DNA from: Clostridium sp. UBA4548
Lineage (GTDB): Bacteria > Bacillota > Clostridia > Clostridiales > Clostridiaceae
Assembly (NCBI RefSeq): GCF_002387895.1
Contig: NZ_DGLI01000029.1
Coordinates: forward strand, 1-64,000
Direction of reading: 5' to 3'
Length of the DNA stretch: 64,000 nucleotides
This document shows positions 1 to 9,516 of this stretch, in pieces; position 1 is the first letter of the stretch, and each line of letters begins with the position of its first letter. A program made the position numbers and the translations under genes. Below the pieces are notes generated by a model. It saw only the letters and a program-made list of their open reading frames with translations. It was not told the DNA's origin and ran no database searches.

Positions 1-112
1 CAACTTTAACTTGACTCAAACTCTAGGGGACTTTTTTATACTGATTAACCAAATTTATGATATAATATAATAATTAAAAACTTATTACTTAAGCTTATGA
101 GGAGAAGATATT

Positions 113-787
113 ATGAGTGGAATAGGTGAAAGAATAAAAAATGCCAGAAATGCTAAGGGTATGACACAAAAACAATTAGCTAAGAAACTAGGAGTTGCTG
201 AAAGCTTTATTAATGAGGTAGAGAGTGGAAGAAAAGTTGTAAATGAAAACCTTATGGATAGAATAGGTAAAGTTTTAGGTGGAGACCTAGAAGATATGAG
301 CTCCATGATGAATACTCTTATTATGGAAGAAGAAAAGGTAAAGACAGCACCTAAAAAGGTTAATAAGCCAGCGGAGGCAATTAATGATGTTTGGAATGAT
401 GCTTTAGGCTCAGTTTTAAAATCTGTTGGAATATATGGCTATGATTTAAGTAAATCATCAGGAAAAAAAGAGTTGCCTATAATTTCAAATAAGGTTGAAG
501 GTTTTGCACAGGATAAGGTTCTATATCTTCAAATAGAAAATGATGATTTAATTGGATTTAGAATAGCTAAAGGAGACTTAGCTTTTGCAAATCTTACTTC
601 AGAAATAGAAAACAATGCAATTTGCTTAATTGATCACAATGGAGAAAGAGTGTTAAGACAAATCAAAAAATTAGATGCTAATAAGATATTGTTAATTAGT
701 AACAGAGGGTCTTTAAGAACAGAAACAGTAAGTCCCAAGGATATAAAGGTTATTGCAAAATTAAACAGACTAGAAATAAAGTTATAG
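113..787 (+). CDS. XRE-family regulator with degenerate S24-like C-terminal domain
   Basis: Cytoplasmic DNA-binding regulator of 224 aa. Residues 6-60 form a helix-turn-helix of the XRE type (MTQKQLAKKLGVAESFINEVESG region). A linker follows, and residues 120-215 resemble a LexA/S24 fold, seen in the pattern ENDDLIGFRIAKGDLAFA. In self-cleaving S24 proteins this site reads D-S-M; here it is D-D-L at residues 144-146, and the usual Lys position near residue 181 is also not Lys, so autocleavage is unlikely. The ATG follows GAGGAGAAGATATT. A TATAAT at 61-66 could be the -10 box, though its -35 is weak. The gene is followed by a strong terminator, so it is probably monocistronic. It lies just upstream of the csp array, but nothing in the sequence proves that it controls the array. 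Confidence 0.8.
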   Translation: MSGIGERIKNARNAKGMTQKQLAKKLGVAESFINEVESGRKVVNENLMDRIGKVLGGDLEDMSSMMNTLIMEEEKVKTAPKKVNKPAEAINDVWNDALGSVLKSVGIYGYDLSKSSGKKELPIISNKVEGFAQDKVLYLQIENDDLIGFRIAKGDLAFANLTSEIENNAICLIDHNGERVLRQIKKLDANKILLISNRGSLRTETVSPKDIKVIAKLNRLEIKL

Positions 788-888
788 ATAAAGTAACTTA
801 AGAAACATATTAATAAAACTATAAGAGTTATATAAAAATAAAATATAAATATAACCTAAAATTTCATAAAAATCATGCACAAATTTTC

Positions 889-923
889 ACTCCCTATGAT
901 AAACATATCATAGGGAGTTTTTT
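889..923 (+). terminator. Intrinsic terminator after the XRE regulator
   Basis: A perfect 13-bp stem (ACTCCCTATGATA with TATCATAGGGAGT), a 4-nt loop and a T6 run. It ends only 15 bp before the first csp start codon and leaves no room for a promoter downstream of the hairpin. Confidence 0.85.
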
Positions 924-938
924 CGCTGGGAGGATTTT

Positions 939-2882
939 ATGGAAGAGTTCAATCTAAATATAGAAGACTTAACACCAGGAACAATTGAAAGAGAGAGTTC
1001 AAATAGCCCAATATGTAATGAAGCCTATTATAGTGAAGATTATCTTAATTATCTAGTTGAATTTGAGGGAGATATATCAGGTCAAATAGAAAAGTTGGAT
1101 TATGTTTGTGCCTTTAGATTCTCACCCTTTTATTATGTGGCAGCAGTTAGAAATGGCATGCTTCCAAGACTTTTTCAAGATGTTCCCGGGATTATTAATG
1201 CAGATACTAGTTTGCCCTACACACTAAGTGAAGTGGAGCCTGTGGTTGCAGCTAATATTACAAAGTTTCATGGAAATGCGTTCTTAAACCTAAGGGGCGG
1301 TGGCACAGTAGCAGCAATTATTGACACAGGAATAGATTATTTAAATCTACAGTTTAGAGATGACAATGGTAACACAAGAATAATGGCTATTTGGGATCAA
1401 AGTATTCCAGGAACGACTCCAAATCCAGATGTAGGTTATGGCACAGTATATACTAGGGAGCAGATTAATGAAGCAATTAGAACCTATGAGAATGGAGGAG
1501 ATCCTTACACCATAGTTCCTCATAAGGATGATATTGGACATGGTACTCATATCGCAGGTTTAATTGGAGCAAAAGGGTTAAATGGAGTTGTTGGAGGGGC
1601 ACCAGATTGCAGTTTTGTTGTTGTCAAGCTAAAGGAAGCAAAAACAGTGGCCTTAAAACTTGCTGGCATCGATGAGCGGAAGGGTGCTATATATGAAGGC
1701 TTAGATTATTTAGAAGGTGTTAGATATGTATCTAACTTTCAATCGAGAATAGATAGACCTATGGGAGTACTACTAAGTTTAGAAACCAACCTCTCTGGCC
1801 ATGATGGAGTTTCTTCATTAGAGAGATTTATAAATTATTTTGCATCTAGAAAGGGGTTGGTTTTTATAGGAGGGTCAGGAAACCAAGGTGACAGTGATAC
1901 TCATGCAGGTGGTATTTTCACTAAGAGTCAACAGTTAAGAACCGTAGAGATCTTTGTGGATGAAAATGAAAATAATTTAGTATTTGTTATTTGGGTAGGC
2001 AAGCCTGATAGAATTTCTGTGGGGTTGGTATCACCTAGCGGCGAAATTATAGCCCCAGTTTCCCCAAAGATAAAAACAGAGGAGAGCTTTAATTTAGTTT
2101 TTGAGGGAAGTACAGTGCTAATAACAAATAACATACCAGAGGACTCCACAGGAGATCAATATATCTTTGTAAATATACAAAGACCTAAAGGAGGAATATG
2201 GCAATTAAGACTCAGAGGAGAGTATATAGTTATAGGGGATTATAATATATGGCTACCACAAAGACAGCTTCTTCAACCATTAACTAGATTTTTAGATGCA
2301 AGTCCTTATATAACAGTAACTACCCCTGGTACTTCAAGGTCAGTAATAACAACTGCATTTTATAATCAAAATAGCAATACTATTCTTCCGGCTTCTGGAA
2401 GAGGGCCTACAAGATTAGGTGAAATGAAACCTGATATTGCGACAGGAGGATTTATGGCGACCACTGTAGGACTAAGTAATACTACAGTTAAAGTTAGTGG
2501 TTCTAGCGTAGGCTCCGCTGTACTTACTGGAGCAGTTTTGCTTCTATTAGAGTGGGGTATTATAAGGGGAAATGACCCTGCTATGTATGGACCAACAGTG
2601 AAGTCTTATCTTACAAGAGGAGCAAGAAGAAGGCCAGGGGATGTATATCCCAATAGGGAATGGGGGTATGGACTTCTAGATTTAGAAGGAACCCTTGAGA
2701 GCTTAAGAGGTGGAGATAGTATGGTAGCTTATAGGGAAACAGCAGAAAATCAAATGAAGTTATGGAACTTAAACAAAAATATTACTTATAGTTTAAACAA
2801 AGTTTATTATAGTGAAGAGTTATCTGTGGATATGTTTTTAAGTGTACCTATTAGCTTGTATTCAAGGGTTACTCATAAGTGA
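939..2882 (+). CDS. Csp-like subtilase 1, catalytic triad intact
   Basis: Predicted S8-family serine protease of 647 aa, related to clostridial germination proteases that activate SleC. The short prodomain (about 29-98) has the array-wide YYSEDYLNYLVEFEGDI and LPYTLSE signatures. The catalytic residues are Asp129 (IIDTGIDYLN), His201 (GHGTHIAG) and Ser523 (GSSVGSAV). The oxyanion Asn is present in GSGNQGD. The C-terminal tail ends in SVPISLYSRV, a variant of the I-P-x-E-[IL]-Y-x-R-L tail of the array. There is no signal peptide. The start follows GGGAGGATTTT. Because a terminator sits directly upstream, transcription probably depends on read-through or on a promoter overlapping that hairpin. 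A 169-bp gap separates it from the next gene. Being active is inferred from the residues only. Confidence 0.9.
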   Translation: MEEFNLNIEDLTPGTIERESSNSPICNEAYYSEDYLNYLVEFEGDISGQIEKLDYVCAFRFSPFYYVAAVRNGMLPRLFQDVPGIINADTSLPYTLSEVEPVVAANITKFHGNAFLNLRGGGTVAAIIDTGIDYLNLQFRDDNGNTRIMAIWDQSIPGTTPNPDVGYGTVYTREQINEAIRTYENGGDPYTIVPHKDDIGHGTHIAGLIGAKGLNGVVGGAPDCSFVVVKLKEAKTVALKLAGIDERKGAIYEGLDYLEGVRYVSNFQSRIDRPMGVLLSLETNLSGHDGVSSLERFINYFASRKGLVFIGGSGNQGDSDTHAGGIFTKSQQLRTVEIFVDENENNLVFVIWVGKPDRISVGLVSPSGEIIAPVSPKIKTEESFNLVFEGSTVLITNNIPEDSTGDQYIFVNIQRPKGGIWQLRLRGEYIVIGDYNIWLPQRQLLQPLTRFLDASPYITVTTPGTSRSVITTAFYNQNSNTILPASGRGPTRLGEMKPDIATGGFMATTVGLSNTTVKVSGSSVGSAVLTGAVLLLLEWGIIRGNDPAMYGPTVKSYLTRGARRRPGDVYPNREWGYGLLDLEGTLESLRGGDSMVAYRETAENQMKLWNLNKNITYSLNKVYYSEELSVDMFLSVPISLYSRVTHK

Positions 2883-3051
2883 AATTCTTATATTTAGGGA
2901 TCTAAGGGCATTATTCCATTTATAAAGGGATTCATATTTATACTCTTATAATTTTTGGTGGTGAATAAGATGGCTTTTATTCTGAAATTTATATACAAAA
3001 TTAAGTACTATAAAGATTATTTTTTCATTAATAATAAGCAGGAGGTGAAAA

Positions 3052-4998
3052 ATGAGTACACAGGAAAAATATAGTGGAGTTAGTAGCAGAGAAATATTTT
3101 TTAGCTCTCAACTAGGAAATCCTAAGGAAATTTTACTGTTAACAGTTGAATATATTGGCGATATTGAAGAAGAACTTGCAAGGCTTGGTTTTGCGCGAGC
3201 ACTACCCATAAGTGATTTTAGTGCTATTGTATTTGTGGAGGCTGGTAGAGTTCAGGAGTTAATAAGATTAAGTGAAACTATACAATATGTAGATCCATTA
3301 GCACCATATACATTAACTCAAATATCACCTATAGAAGCCGCTAATATTCTTGAGTTTAGTCAGGGAGGAACCTTAGATTTAAGGGGTACTGGAGTAGTAG
3401 TAGGGATAATTGATACTGGAATAGACTATCTTAATAGGGAGTTTATGACTGAGGATGAAAGAACTAGAATAGATAGAATCTGGGATCAAACCATAGAAGG
3501 TGGAAGGGCACCCTTTAATATTGGGTACGGTAGTGAATATACTAGGGAGGATATAAATAGGGCTATTGAAACTCAAAAAAGTGGAGGAGATCCATACTCC
3601 ATAGTTCCTTCTAAAGATGACAATGGTCATGGCACTGCAAATGCTGGAATCATTGGGGCAAGAGGTTATAGTGATATGGTAGGAGCTGCTCCCGATTGTG
3701 AATTTATAGTAGTTAAACTAAGAGAAACTACAAGTCCATATCTTCAAAATTTAGGAATATATGATGAACCAGGTGTATATAGAAGTTCAGATATAATAAC
3801 AGCTATGTATTATTTAACTGAGGTCCAAAGAAGTTTATTAAAACCTATGGTAGTTTTTATACCATTAGGTAGCAATTTTGGTGGTCATGATGGAAGCTCT
3901 GCAATAGAAAGACTAATTGACTTACTGTCTATAAGAAGGGGATTAGTTTTTGTAACTGGCACAGGAAATCAAGGGAATACTGAAACCCATACAGCAGGGG
4001 TTATAGCTAGAACAGGAGATACAGCTATCATAGAAATAGATGTGGACCCAAATCAAAGAGGATTAGCGCTTAATATTTGGTGTAGTTATCCTGAACGAAT
4101 ATCTATTGGAGTTACTTCCCCTACGGGAGAAGTTATGGAAAGAATACCAGCCAGATTAAATGGAAGAGGAAGAAAAACCTTTCTTTATGAAAAAACCGTA
4201 GTGAATGTGATATATTATTTTCCAGAAAACACCACTGGGGATGAATTAATTTTAGTAATATTTAATGATTTGAAGCCCGGTATATGGAGGATAATCCTAT
4301 ATGGTGACTATATTGTTAATGGCAAGTATGATATTTGGATGCCTCAAAGGCCAATTGCAAAGCCAGGAACTAGATTTCTAAGTCCTACAAATGCAATGAC
4401 TTTGACAATTCCATCCACTAGTGGAAGTGTTATTGCTACTGGGTATTATGATCAGAGCAATAATGTACTTGGACCTTCTTCAGGAATAGGATATACAAGA
4501 GATAATAGAATTAAACCAGATTTAGTAAGTGGGGGAGTAGAAGTGCTCACTACAGCGGTAGGTGGAGGAACAACAATAGTTACAGGGTCTAGTGCTGCGG
4601 CAGCAGTATTATCAGGAGCTGTAGCTTTGTTATTACAATGGGGTATAGTAAATGGAAATGATCCCAAAATGTATGGAGAAGAAATAAGAAATTATCTTAT
4701 AAGAGGAACAAGGAAAAGACCAGGAGATGTGTATCCAAATCCAGAGTGGGGATTTGGAATGCTGGATCTCGCTGGAGCCTTTGATGCTATAGCAGGACAG
4801 GAAAATACTAACTTAGCTAGATTAAAGCATTATGAGAAGGAAAAGATTCATTTAAATGGTAGAGTAAATGGTGAAGAAATTTTCCAGGGCCAACAGGAAA
4901 AAGAGATAAAGGAATCGTATACTAATGTGTTATCCTCTCAAATATACAAAAGAATTCCGAGGGAATTATATAATAGATTAAAACCTAGTAGGTTTTGA
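3052..4998 (+). CDS. Csp-like subtilase 2, catalytic triad intact
   Basis: Predicted S8 protease of 648 aa. The prodomain (about 1-88) is more divergent than in its neighbours: the YLSEDY block is missing and it begins near TVEYIGDIEEEL. Asp121 (IIDTGIDYLN), His193 (GHGTANAG) and Ser514 (TGSSAAAAV) form the triad, and GTGNQGN supplies the oxyanion Asn. The tail ends IYKRIPRELYNRLKPSRF, a good match to the conserved array tail. The start follows GCAGGAGGTGAAAA. The next gene begins 14 bp after the stop, so genes 2, 3 and 4 look co-transcribed. The 169 bp upstream hold no promoter I can defend. Confidence 0.9.
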   Translation: MSTQEKYSGVSSREIFFSSQLGNPKEILLLTVEYIGDIEEELARLGFARALPISDFSAIVFVEAGRVQELIRLSETIQYVDPLAPYTLTQISPIEAANILEFSQGGTLDLRGTGVVVGIIDTGIDYLNREFMTEDERTRIDRIWDQTIEGGRAPFNIGYGSEYTREDINRAIETQKSGGDPYSIVPSKDDNGHGTANAGIIGARGYSDMVGAAPDCEFIVVKLRETTSPYLQNLGIYDEPGVYRSSDIITAMYYLTEVQRSLLKPMVVFIPLGSNFGGHDGSSAIERLIDLLSIRRGLVFVTGTGNQGNTETHTAGVIARTGDTAIIEIDVDPNQRGLALNIWCSYPERISIGVTSPTGEVMERIPARLNGRGRKTFLYEKTVVNVIYYFPENTTGDELILVIFNDLKPGIWRIILYGDYIVNGKYDIWMPQRPIAKPGTRFLSPTNAMTLTIPSTSGSVIATGYYDQSNNVLGPSSGIGYTRDNRIKPDLVSGGVEVLTTAVGGGTTIVTGSSAAAAVLSGAVALLLQWGIVNGNDPKMYGEEIRNYLIRGTRKRPGDVYPNPEWGFGMLDLAGAFDAIAGQENTNLARLKHYEKEKIHLNGRVNGEEIFQGQQEKEIKESYTNVLSSQIYKRIPRELYNRLKPSRF

Positions 4999-5012
4999 GG
5001 AGGTAATTAGGT

Positions 5013-7307
5013 GTGATAAGTAATCGAGAAATTACACAGCCTACTCAACAGGAATTGCCGATAACAAATGGGGTGGTAGAAACACCATTAATATCAAATG
5101 GAGGTATATCAGAAGTTCAAGGTGCTCCAGCTACGGCAAATCAAGGAGGCGAGGAAATTCCAGCGATACCAACTGAGCTATTACAACAGATTGAAACACA
5201 ACAGGAAAACCAACAAGTTCAAACAGAAATTACAACTGAACCAATTCAAGTAGAAGGGCAGGGCCAAGCAATAACGGCACAGCCGGCAGAAATAACAGAA
5301 ATACCGCAAACAACTCAGGTTCCAACTTCTATATTAGCAAGTTTAGATGAGCCACCAGCAGTAGAAGGCATACCATTACTTGGAGTAACAAAAGATGCTG
5401 AAGGAAATATAACTGAATGTGGAGATTTATTTCTAAGTGAGTACTATGAAAGTTATTTGGTGGAAATAGAGCCGGGATTTTATGAGAGTATGAAAAAAAT
5501 AAGTTATGCCTGTGCTTTTTCCATAAGCACTTTGATGGCAGCACTTTCAGTACAAAAAGGGAGGTTGCAGCAACTTTTACAGGAAGTACAGGGGCTAGTT
5601 TATATTGAAAGAAGCTATCCTTATACATTATCAATTTTATCTCCAAGTTCTGTAGCTAATATAAATCAGTTCCATGAAAATCAGTTTTTTAGATTGACAG
5701 GCAAAGGTACAATTATCGGGATTGTAGATACAGGTATAGACTATTTAAATGAAGAATTTATGACCTTAGACAAGCAAAGTAGAATCCTAGAGCTTTGGGA
5801 TCAAACAATACAGTCAGGAAATTCACCTGCAGGGTTTAACTTTGGAAGTGTTTATAACCAACAGCAAATTAATCAAGCTATACAGGCAAGAAGAGAGGGT
5901 GGAGATCCTTATACTATTGTCCCCCAAAGAGATACTATAGGTCATGGCACCTCTATGGCTGGGATTGCAGCAGCAACTGGGGTGAAAATTCCACGAGGAG
6001 CAGCTCCAGACTGTGAAATTATATCTGTAAAGCTAAAGTATGCGAAAGCTAGTACCCTCCTTAGGAGTGGGATTGTAGACCCTATGGTCCCAGTGTATGA
6101 AGCTGCAGATATAGCACTAGGGCTTAGATACTTAATTGAGGCACAAATCAAATATGGAAGACCTATGGTGATTTTAATTCCTTTAAGCAGTAATTTTGGA
6201 GGTGCAGAAGGAAACTCTGCATTAGAGAGATTTATCGATTACTATTCTGTTAGAAGAGGAATAGTATTTATAACAGGCAGTGGGAATCAGGGAGATACAG
6301 GCACACATTCCAGCGGGTTTTTTAGGAAATCAGGGGAAGTAAGAAGTATAGAGGTAAATATTGATGAGGTAGAGACTATAGTCCATTTGGAGTTTTACGG
6401 AAATTCACCAGATAGATTTGGTATTGGAATAGTATCCCCTAGTGGAGAAATAATTGAAAGAGTACCAATAAAATTAAAAGGTGAAGAGATTTACAAATTA
6501 GTTTTTGAAGGAAGCACCATAAGGATTGAATATGCCTTTCCCGAAGAAAGAACAGGAAATGAAGTGATTCATATCTTTATTGAAAATGCACGAGGTGGTA
6601 TATGGCAAATTCGTGTTTATGGAGAATATATTGTGGACGGGAGATATGATTGTTGGCTACCTCAGAGAGAACTACTAAAGGGAGATACTAGATTCATAAA
6701 CCCCAATGCCTACACAACCATTACAGCGCCAGGTACTGCCTACAACATTGTAACCACAGCCTTTTATAATCAAGGCAATAACTCTATAGAGCCAGATTCA
6801 GGTAGAGGGTTTACCAGGGATAATAGGGTTAAGCCAGAAGTTGCAACGGGAGGAGTAGATGTAGTTACTACTTTTTTAAATGATGAAACTATTACAATAA
6901 GCGGTTCCAGTGCAGCGGCTGCGATTCTAGCAGGAGCTTCTTCACTACTTTTAGAGTGGGGAGTGGTTCAGGGTAACGACCCATCCATGTATGGACCCAC
7001 TGTGGCAGCGTACTTCATAGCTGGAGCAATTAGAAGGGCTGGTGATATTTATCCTAATAGGGAGTGGGGCTATGGGACTTTAAATTTATTGGGAACCTTT
7101 GAAAATTTAAGAAGTAATAACATGAATTATAGATATGGAAATAAGAGAAAATCTTTAGAGTATCATGGAGAATTATTAGGAAAAAGAAGTCAGGAAGTTG
7201 TTGAAAGTAGTATAAGAACTGAAAACTTAGGAATAGAGGTTTTTACAAAAACTCCAATGAGCATCTACAGAAGATTAAAGGTTTATGAAGAAAATAATGA
7301 AGATTAG
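5013..7307 (+). CDS. Csp-like subtilase 3 with long Gln/Thr/Pro-rich N-terminal extension, triad intact
   Basis: Predicted S8 protease of 764 aa, about 110 residues longer than its paralogs. The extra length is an N-terminal low-complexity segment (about residues 5-120) rich in Q, E, T, P and I. It is followed by the normal prodomain (LSEYYESYLVEIE, SYPYTLS). The triad is Asp239 (IVDTGIDYLN), His311 (GHGTSMAG) and Ser633 (SGSSAAAAI); the oxyanion Asn lies in GSGNQGD. The tail ends TKTPMSIYRRL, a slightly diverged form of the array tail. The GTG start follows GAGGAGGTAATTAG. The extension may be a removable pre-sequence or an attachment segment; nothing in it is recognisable as a secretion signal or membrane helix. 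Confidence 0.9.
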   Translation: MISNREITQPTQQELPITNGVVETPLISNGGISEVQGAPATANQGGEEIPAIPTELLQQIETQQENQQVQTEITTEPIQVEGQGQAITAQPAEITEIPQTTQVPTSILASLDEPPAVEGIPLLGVTKDAEGNITECGDLFLSEYYESYLVEIEPGFYESMKKISYACAFSISTLMAALSVQKGRLQQLLQEVQGLVYIERSYPYTLSILSPSSVANINQFHENQFFRLTGKGTIIGIVDTGIDYLNEEFMTLDKQSRILELWDQTIQSGNSPAGFNFGSVYNQQQINQAIQARREGGDPYTIVPQRDTIGHGTSMAGIAAATGVKIPRGAAPDCEIISVKLKYAKASTLLRSGIVDPMVPVYEAADIALGLRYLIEAQIKYGRPMVILIPLSSNFGGAEGNSALERFIDYYSVRRGIVFITGSGNQGDTGTHSSGFFRKSGEVRSIEVNIDEVETIVHLEFYGNSPDRFGIGIVSPSGEIIERVPIKLKGEEIYKLVFEGSTIRIEYAFPEERTGNEVIHIFIENARGGIWQIRVYGEYIVDGRYDCWLPQRELLKGDTRFINPNAYTTITAPGTAYNIVTTAFYNQGNNSIEPDSGRGFTRDNRVKPEVATGGVDVVTTFLNDETITISGSSAAAAILAGASSLLLEWGVVQGNDPSMYGPTVAAYFIAGAIRRAGDIYPNREWGYGTLNLLGTFENLRSNNMNYRYGNKRKSLEYHGELLGKRSQEVVESSIRTENLGIEVFTKTPMSIYRRLKVYEENNED

Positions 7308-7322
7308 GGAGGGAAAAAGAGT

Positions 7323-9224
7323 ATGAACTGTGAGCATTCAGCAGAAAAAAGAGAAACTATAGATATAGAGCAAAGTGAATTTGCTACTGTAATTCAAACC
7401 TCCCAAGGTTGTTCAGAAAAATACTTAAGTGATGAATACGTAACTTTAATAACTCAGTTTAGTGGTGATATTGTAGAAGCATTTTCAAAAATAGATTATG
7501 CTTGTGCATACACGTTTTCTAGGTCTTATGCCATAGTGTCTGTTAGGAAGGGAATGGAACAGCAACTTTTTAATGATGTAAAAGTACTCATAGCCACTGA
7601 ATATAGTGGGGCATTTTTCCCTAATGCATTATCTCCAATAAATACTGCCAATATTTCTTTATTTCATGAAAATCCTCTTTTAAATCTAAGGGGAAGTGGT
7701 GTACTTGTAGGGATACTAGACAGTGGAATAGATTACTTGAATATTGACTTTATGACAGAGGATGATAGGACTAGAATTGTAACCATATGGGATCAAAGTG
7801 TTCAGACAGGACCAGCACCAGGAAACTATGGTTTTGGAACAGAGTATAATAGGGAACAAATTAACCTAGCTATTCAGGCAAGTTTAACAGGAGGAGATCC
7901 ATATGCTATAGTAAACCAGAGAGATGATACAGGACATGGAACAGCAGTAGCTTCTATTGTTGGGGGGAGGGGTCGAGGAGAAGTGGTTGGAGGAGCTCCA
8001 GATTGTGAATTTGTTATTGTAAAACTAAAACAAGCAAAAAAGTCATCTTTAGAAGTTGCTGGTATATATGAAACAGAAATTTCTACACCTGTTTATGAAA
8101 CCTCAGATATATTACTTGGTATGAATTACTTAGCAGAGCTTAGAGAATCCATACAAAGACCCATGGTTATACTAATACCTTTAGGCTCTAATTACGGCGG
8201 TCATGATGGTGGTACTGCAGTTGAAAGATATATTGATGTTGTTTCCTTGAGAAGAGGGTTAATAGTGGTTACAGGTACGGGAAATGAAGGTGCAGGTGAA
8301 GGTCATGCCAGCGGTATACTACAGAAAACAGGGGATATACAAATTGTAGAGATAAATGTAGATCCAGCACAAAAGGGTCTTGCCATATTTTTCTGGGCAA
8401 AAAAGCCAGATAAGGTATCGGTAGGGATTATTGCTCCTAGCGGAGAATCAGTGGAGCGAATACCCATTAGAAGAGGTCAAAGTCAACAGTTTAAACTTTT
8501 ATTTGAACAAAGTACTATAAATGTAGATTATTTTTATCCTGAAAATATAACTGGTGATATTTTTATTAGAATATTTATCAAAGATGTAAAGCCTGGAGTT
8601 TGGCAACTTAGAGTTATTGGGGAATTTATTGCAAATGGAAGATATGACTTGTGGCTACCTAGTAGAGTGCTTCTGAGCCCTCAAACCAGGTTTTTAAATC
8701 CGGATCCTCTTGTTACTCTTCAAATTCCAGCTACTGGGAAAAGTGCTATAGTAACTGCAACTTATAATCAAGATTTAAATATATTATATCCAGCCTCAGG
8801 AAAAGGTTTTACAAGAGATGGAAGAATAAAGCCTGATCTTACCTCAGGGGGGGTAGATGTTTTAGCAGCAACAGTAGGTGGTGGAACAGCTACTTATACA
8901 GGTTCCAGTATGGCCGCAGCTGTTCTTGCAAGTGCAGTAGCCTTAATACTTCAATGGGGTATTGTGGAGGGCAATGACCCTAACCTTTATGCTAGAAAAG
9001 TGAGAACTTATTTAATAAGGGGAACTAGAAAAAGACCAGGAGATGTTTATCCTAATGAGGAGTGGGGATATGGGATTTTAGACTTAGAGAACACTTTTAA
9101 TGTAATTAGAAATATTCAAACCAATGTACCAGTGATAAGAGAAAATAAAGAGGAATATGTGGAAGTCTTTAACCATAATGTTCACAATAGAATACCACCA
9201 GAGATTATTAATAGATTATTGTAA
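7323..9224 (+). CDS. Csp-like subtilase 4, catalytic triad intact
   Basis: Predicted S8 protease of 633 aa. The prodomain (about 34-100) carries YLSDEYVTLITQFSGDI; the usual PYTLS end is altered to PNALS. The triad is Asp133 (ILDSGIDYLN), His205 (GHGTAVAS) and Ser529 (TGSSMAAAV). The oxyanion Asn is in GTGNEGA. The tail ends NRIPPEIINRLL, where the usual Tyr is Ile. The ATG follows AGGGAGGGAAAAAGAGT, 15 bp after gene 3. A strong terminator about 160 bp downstream marks the end of this first, all-active transcription unit. Confidence 0.9.
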   Translation: MNCEHSAEKRETIDIEQSEFATVIQTSQGCSEKYLSDEYVTLITQFSGDIVEAFSKIDYACAYTFSRSYAIVSVRKGMEQQLFNDVKVLIATEYSGAFFPNALSPINTANISLFHENPLLNLRGSGVLVGILDSGIDYLNIDFMTEDDRTRIVTIWDQSVQTGPAPGNYGFGTEYNREQINLAIQASLTGGDPYAIVNQRDDTGHGTAVASIVGGRGRGEVVGGAPDCEFVIVKLKQAKKSSLEVAGIYETEISTPVYETSDILLGMNYLAELRESIQRPMVILIPLGSNYGGHDGGTAVERYIDVVSLRRGLIVVTGTGNEGAGEGHASGILQKTGDIQIVEINVDPAQKGLAIFFWAKKPDKVSVGIIAPSGESVERIPIRRGQSQQFKLLFEQSTINVDYFYPENITGDIFIRIFIKDVKPGVWQLRVIGEFIANGRYDLWLPSRVLLSPQTRFLNPDPLVTLQIPATGKSAIVTATYNQDLNILYPASGKGFTRDGRIKPDLTSGGVDVLAATVGGGTATYTGSSMAAAVLASAVALILQWGIVEGNDPNLYARKVRTYLIRGTRKRPGDVYPNEEWGYGILDLENTFNVIRNIQTNVPVIRENKEEYVEVFNHNVHNRIPPEIINRLL

Positions 9225-9386
9225 GTATAACAATAAAGTAAATACTTTATGAGAAGTAAGAATTATATTTAATTATTTAATCATGGGATAAAGTACAGAA
9301 ATTAAATTGGGTGTTGACCAAGGGCTTATTTCAAGAGAAAAAAATTTAGATATAAGAAAATTTAAAGTAATAAGATTAAACTTTAT

Positions 9387-9424
9387 AAAAACTATAAGAA
9401 TTTTTAGGATTCTTATAGTTTTTT
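9387..9424 (+). terminator. Terminator closing the first csp unit
   Basis: A perfect 15-bp stem (AAAAACTATAAGAAT with ATTCTTATAGTTTTT), a 7-nt loop and flanking A/T runs. It separates csp-like genes 1-4 from gene 5 and those downstream, and could work in both directions. Confidence 0.85.
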
Positions 9425-9458
9425 AGTTATAAATTTAATCTTAAAACACAGTAGCTAT

Positions 9459-9486
9459 AACAAAAACCGTTAAGTGGCATAAGATG
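9459..9486 (+). promoter_or_regulatory. Putative mother-cell (SigK-type) promoter for csp-like gene 5
   Basis: AAC at 9459-9461, a 16-bp spacer, then CATAAGATG at 9478-9486. SigK promoters are known for an AC-containing -35 and a CATANNNTA -10; this matches except for the last base. The block TATAACAAAA-N12-CATAARATR-NATATATAGAATA is repeated at the same spacing upstream of the solo csp gene (35913-35956), which supports it being functional. Confidence 0.45.
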
Positions 9487-9516
9487 TATATATAGAATAT
9501 TGTGGGAGGGGTAACA

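Noticed and set aside
2883..3051. Sporulation sigma promoter before csp-like gene 2
   Set aside because: TCATATTT resembles a SigE -35 and GAATA a SigG -35, but neither has a suitable -10 at the right distance.
5329..5646. 105-aa minus-strand open frame inside csp-like gene 3
   Set aside because: It is antisense to a well-supported gene, with no ribosome binding site; similar antisense frames inside the other csp genes were rejected for the same reason.
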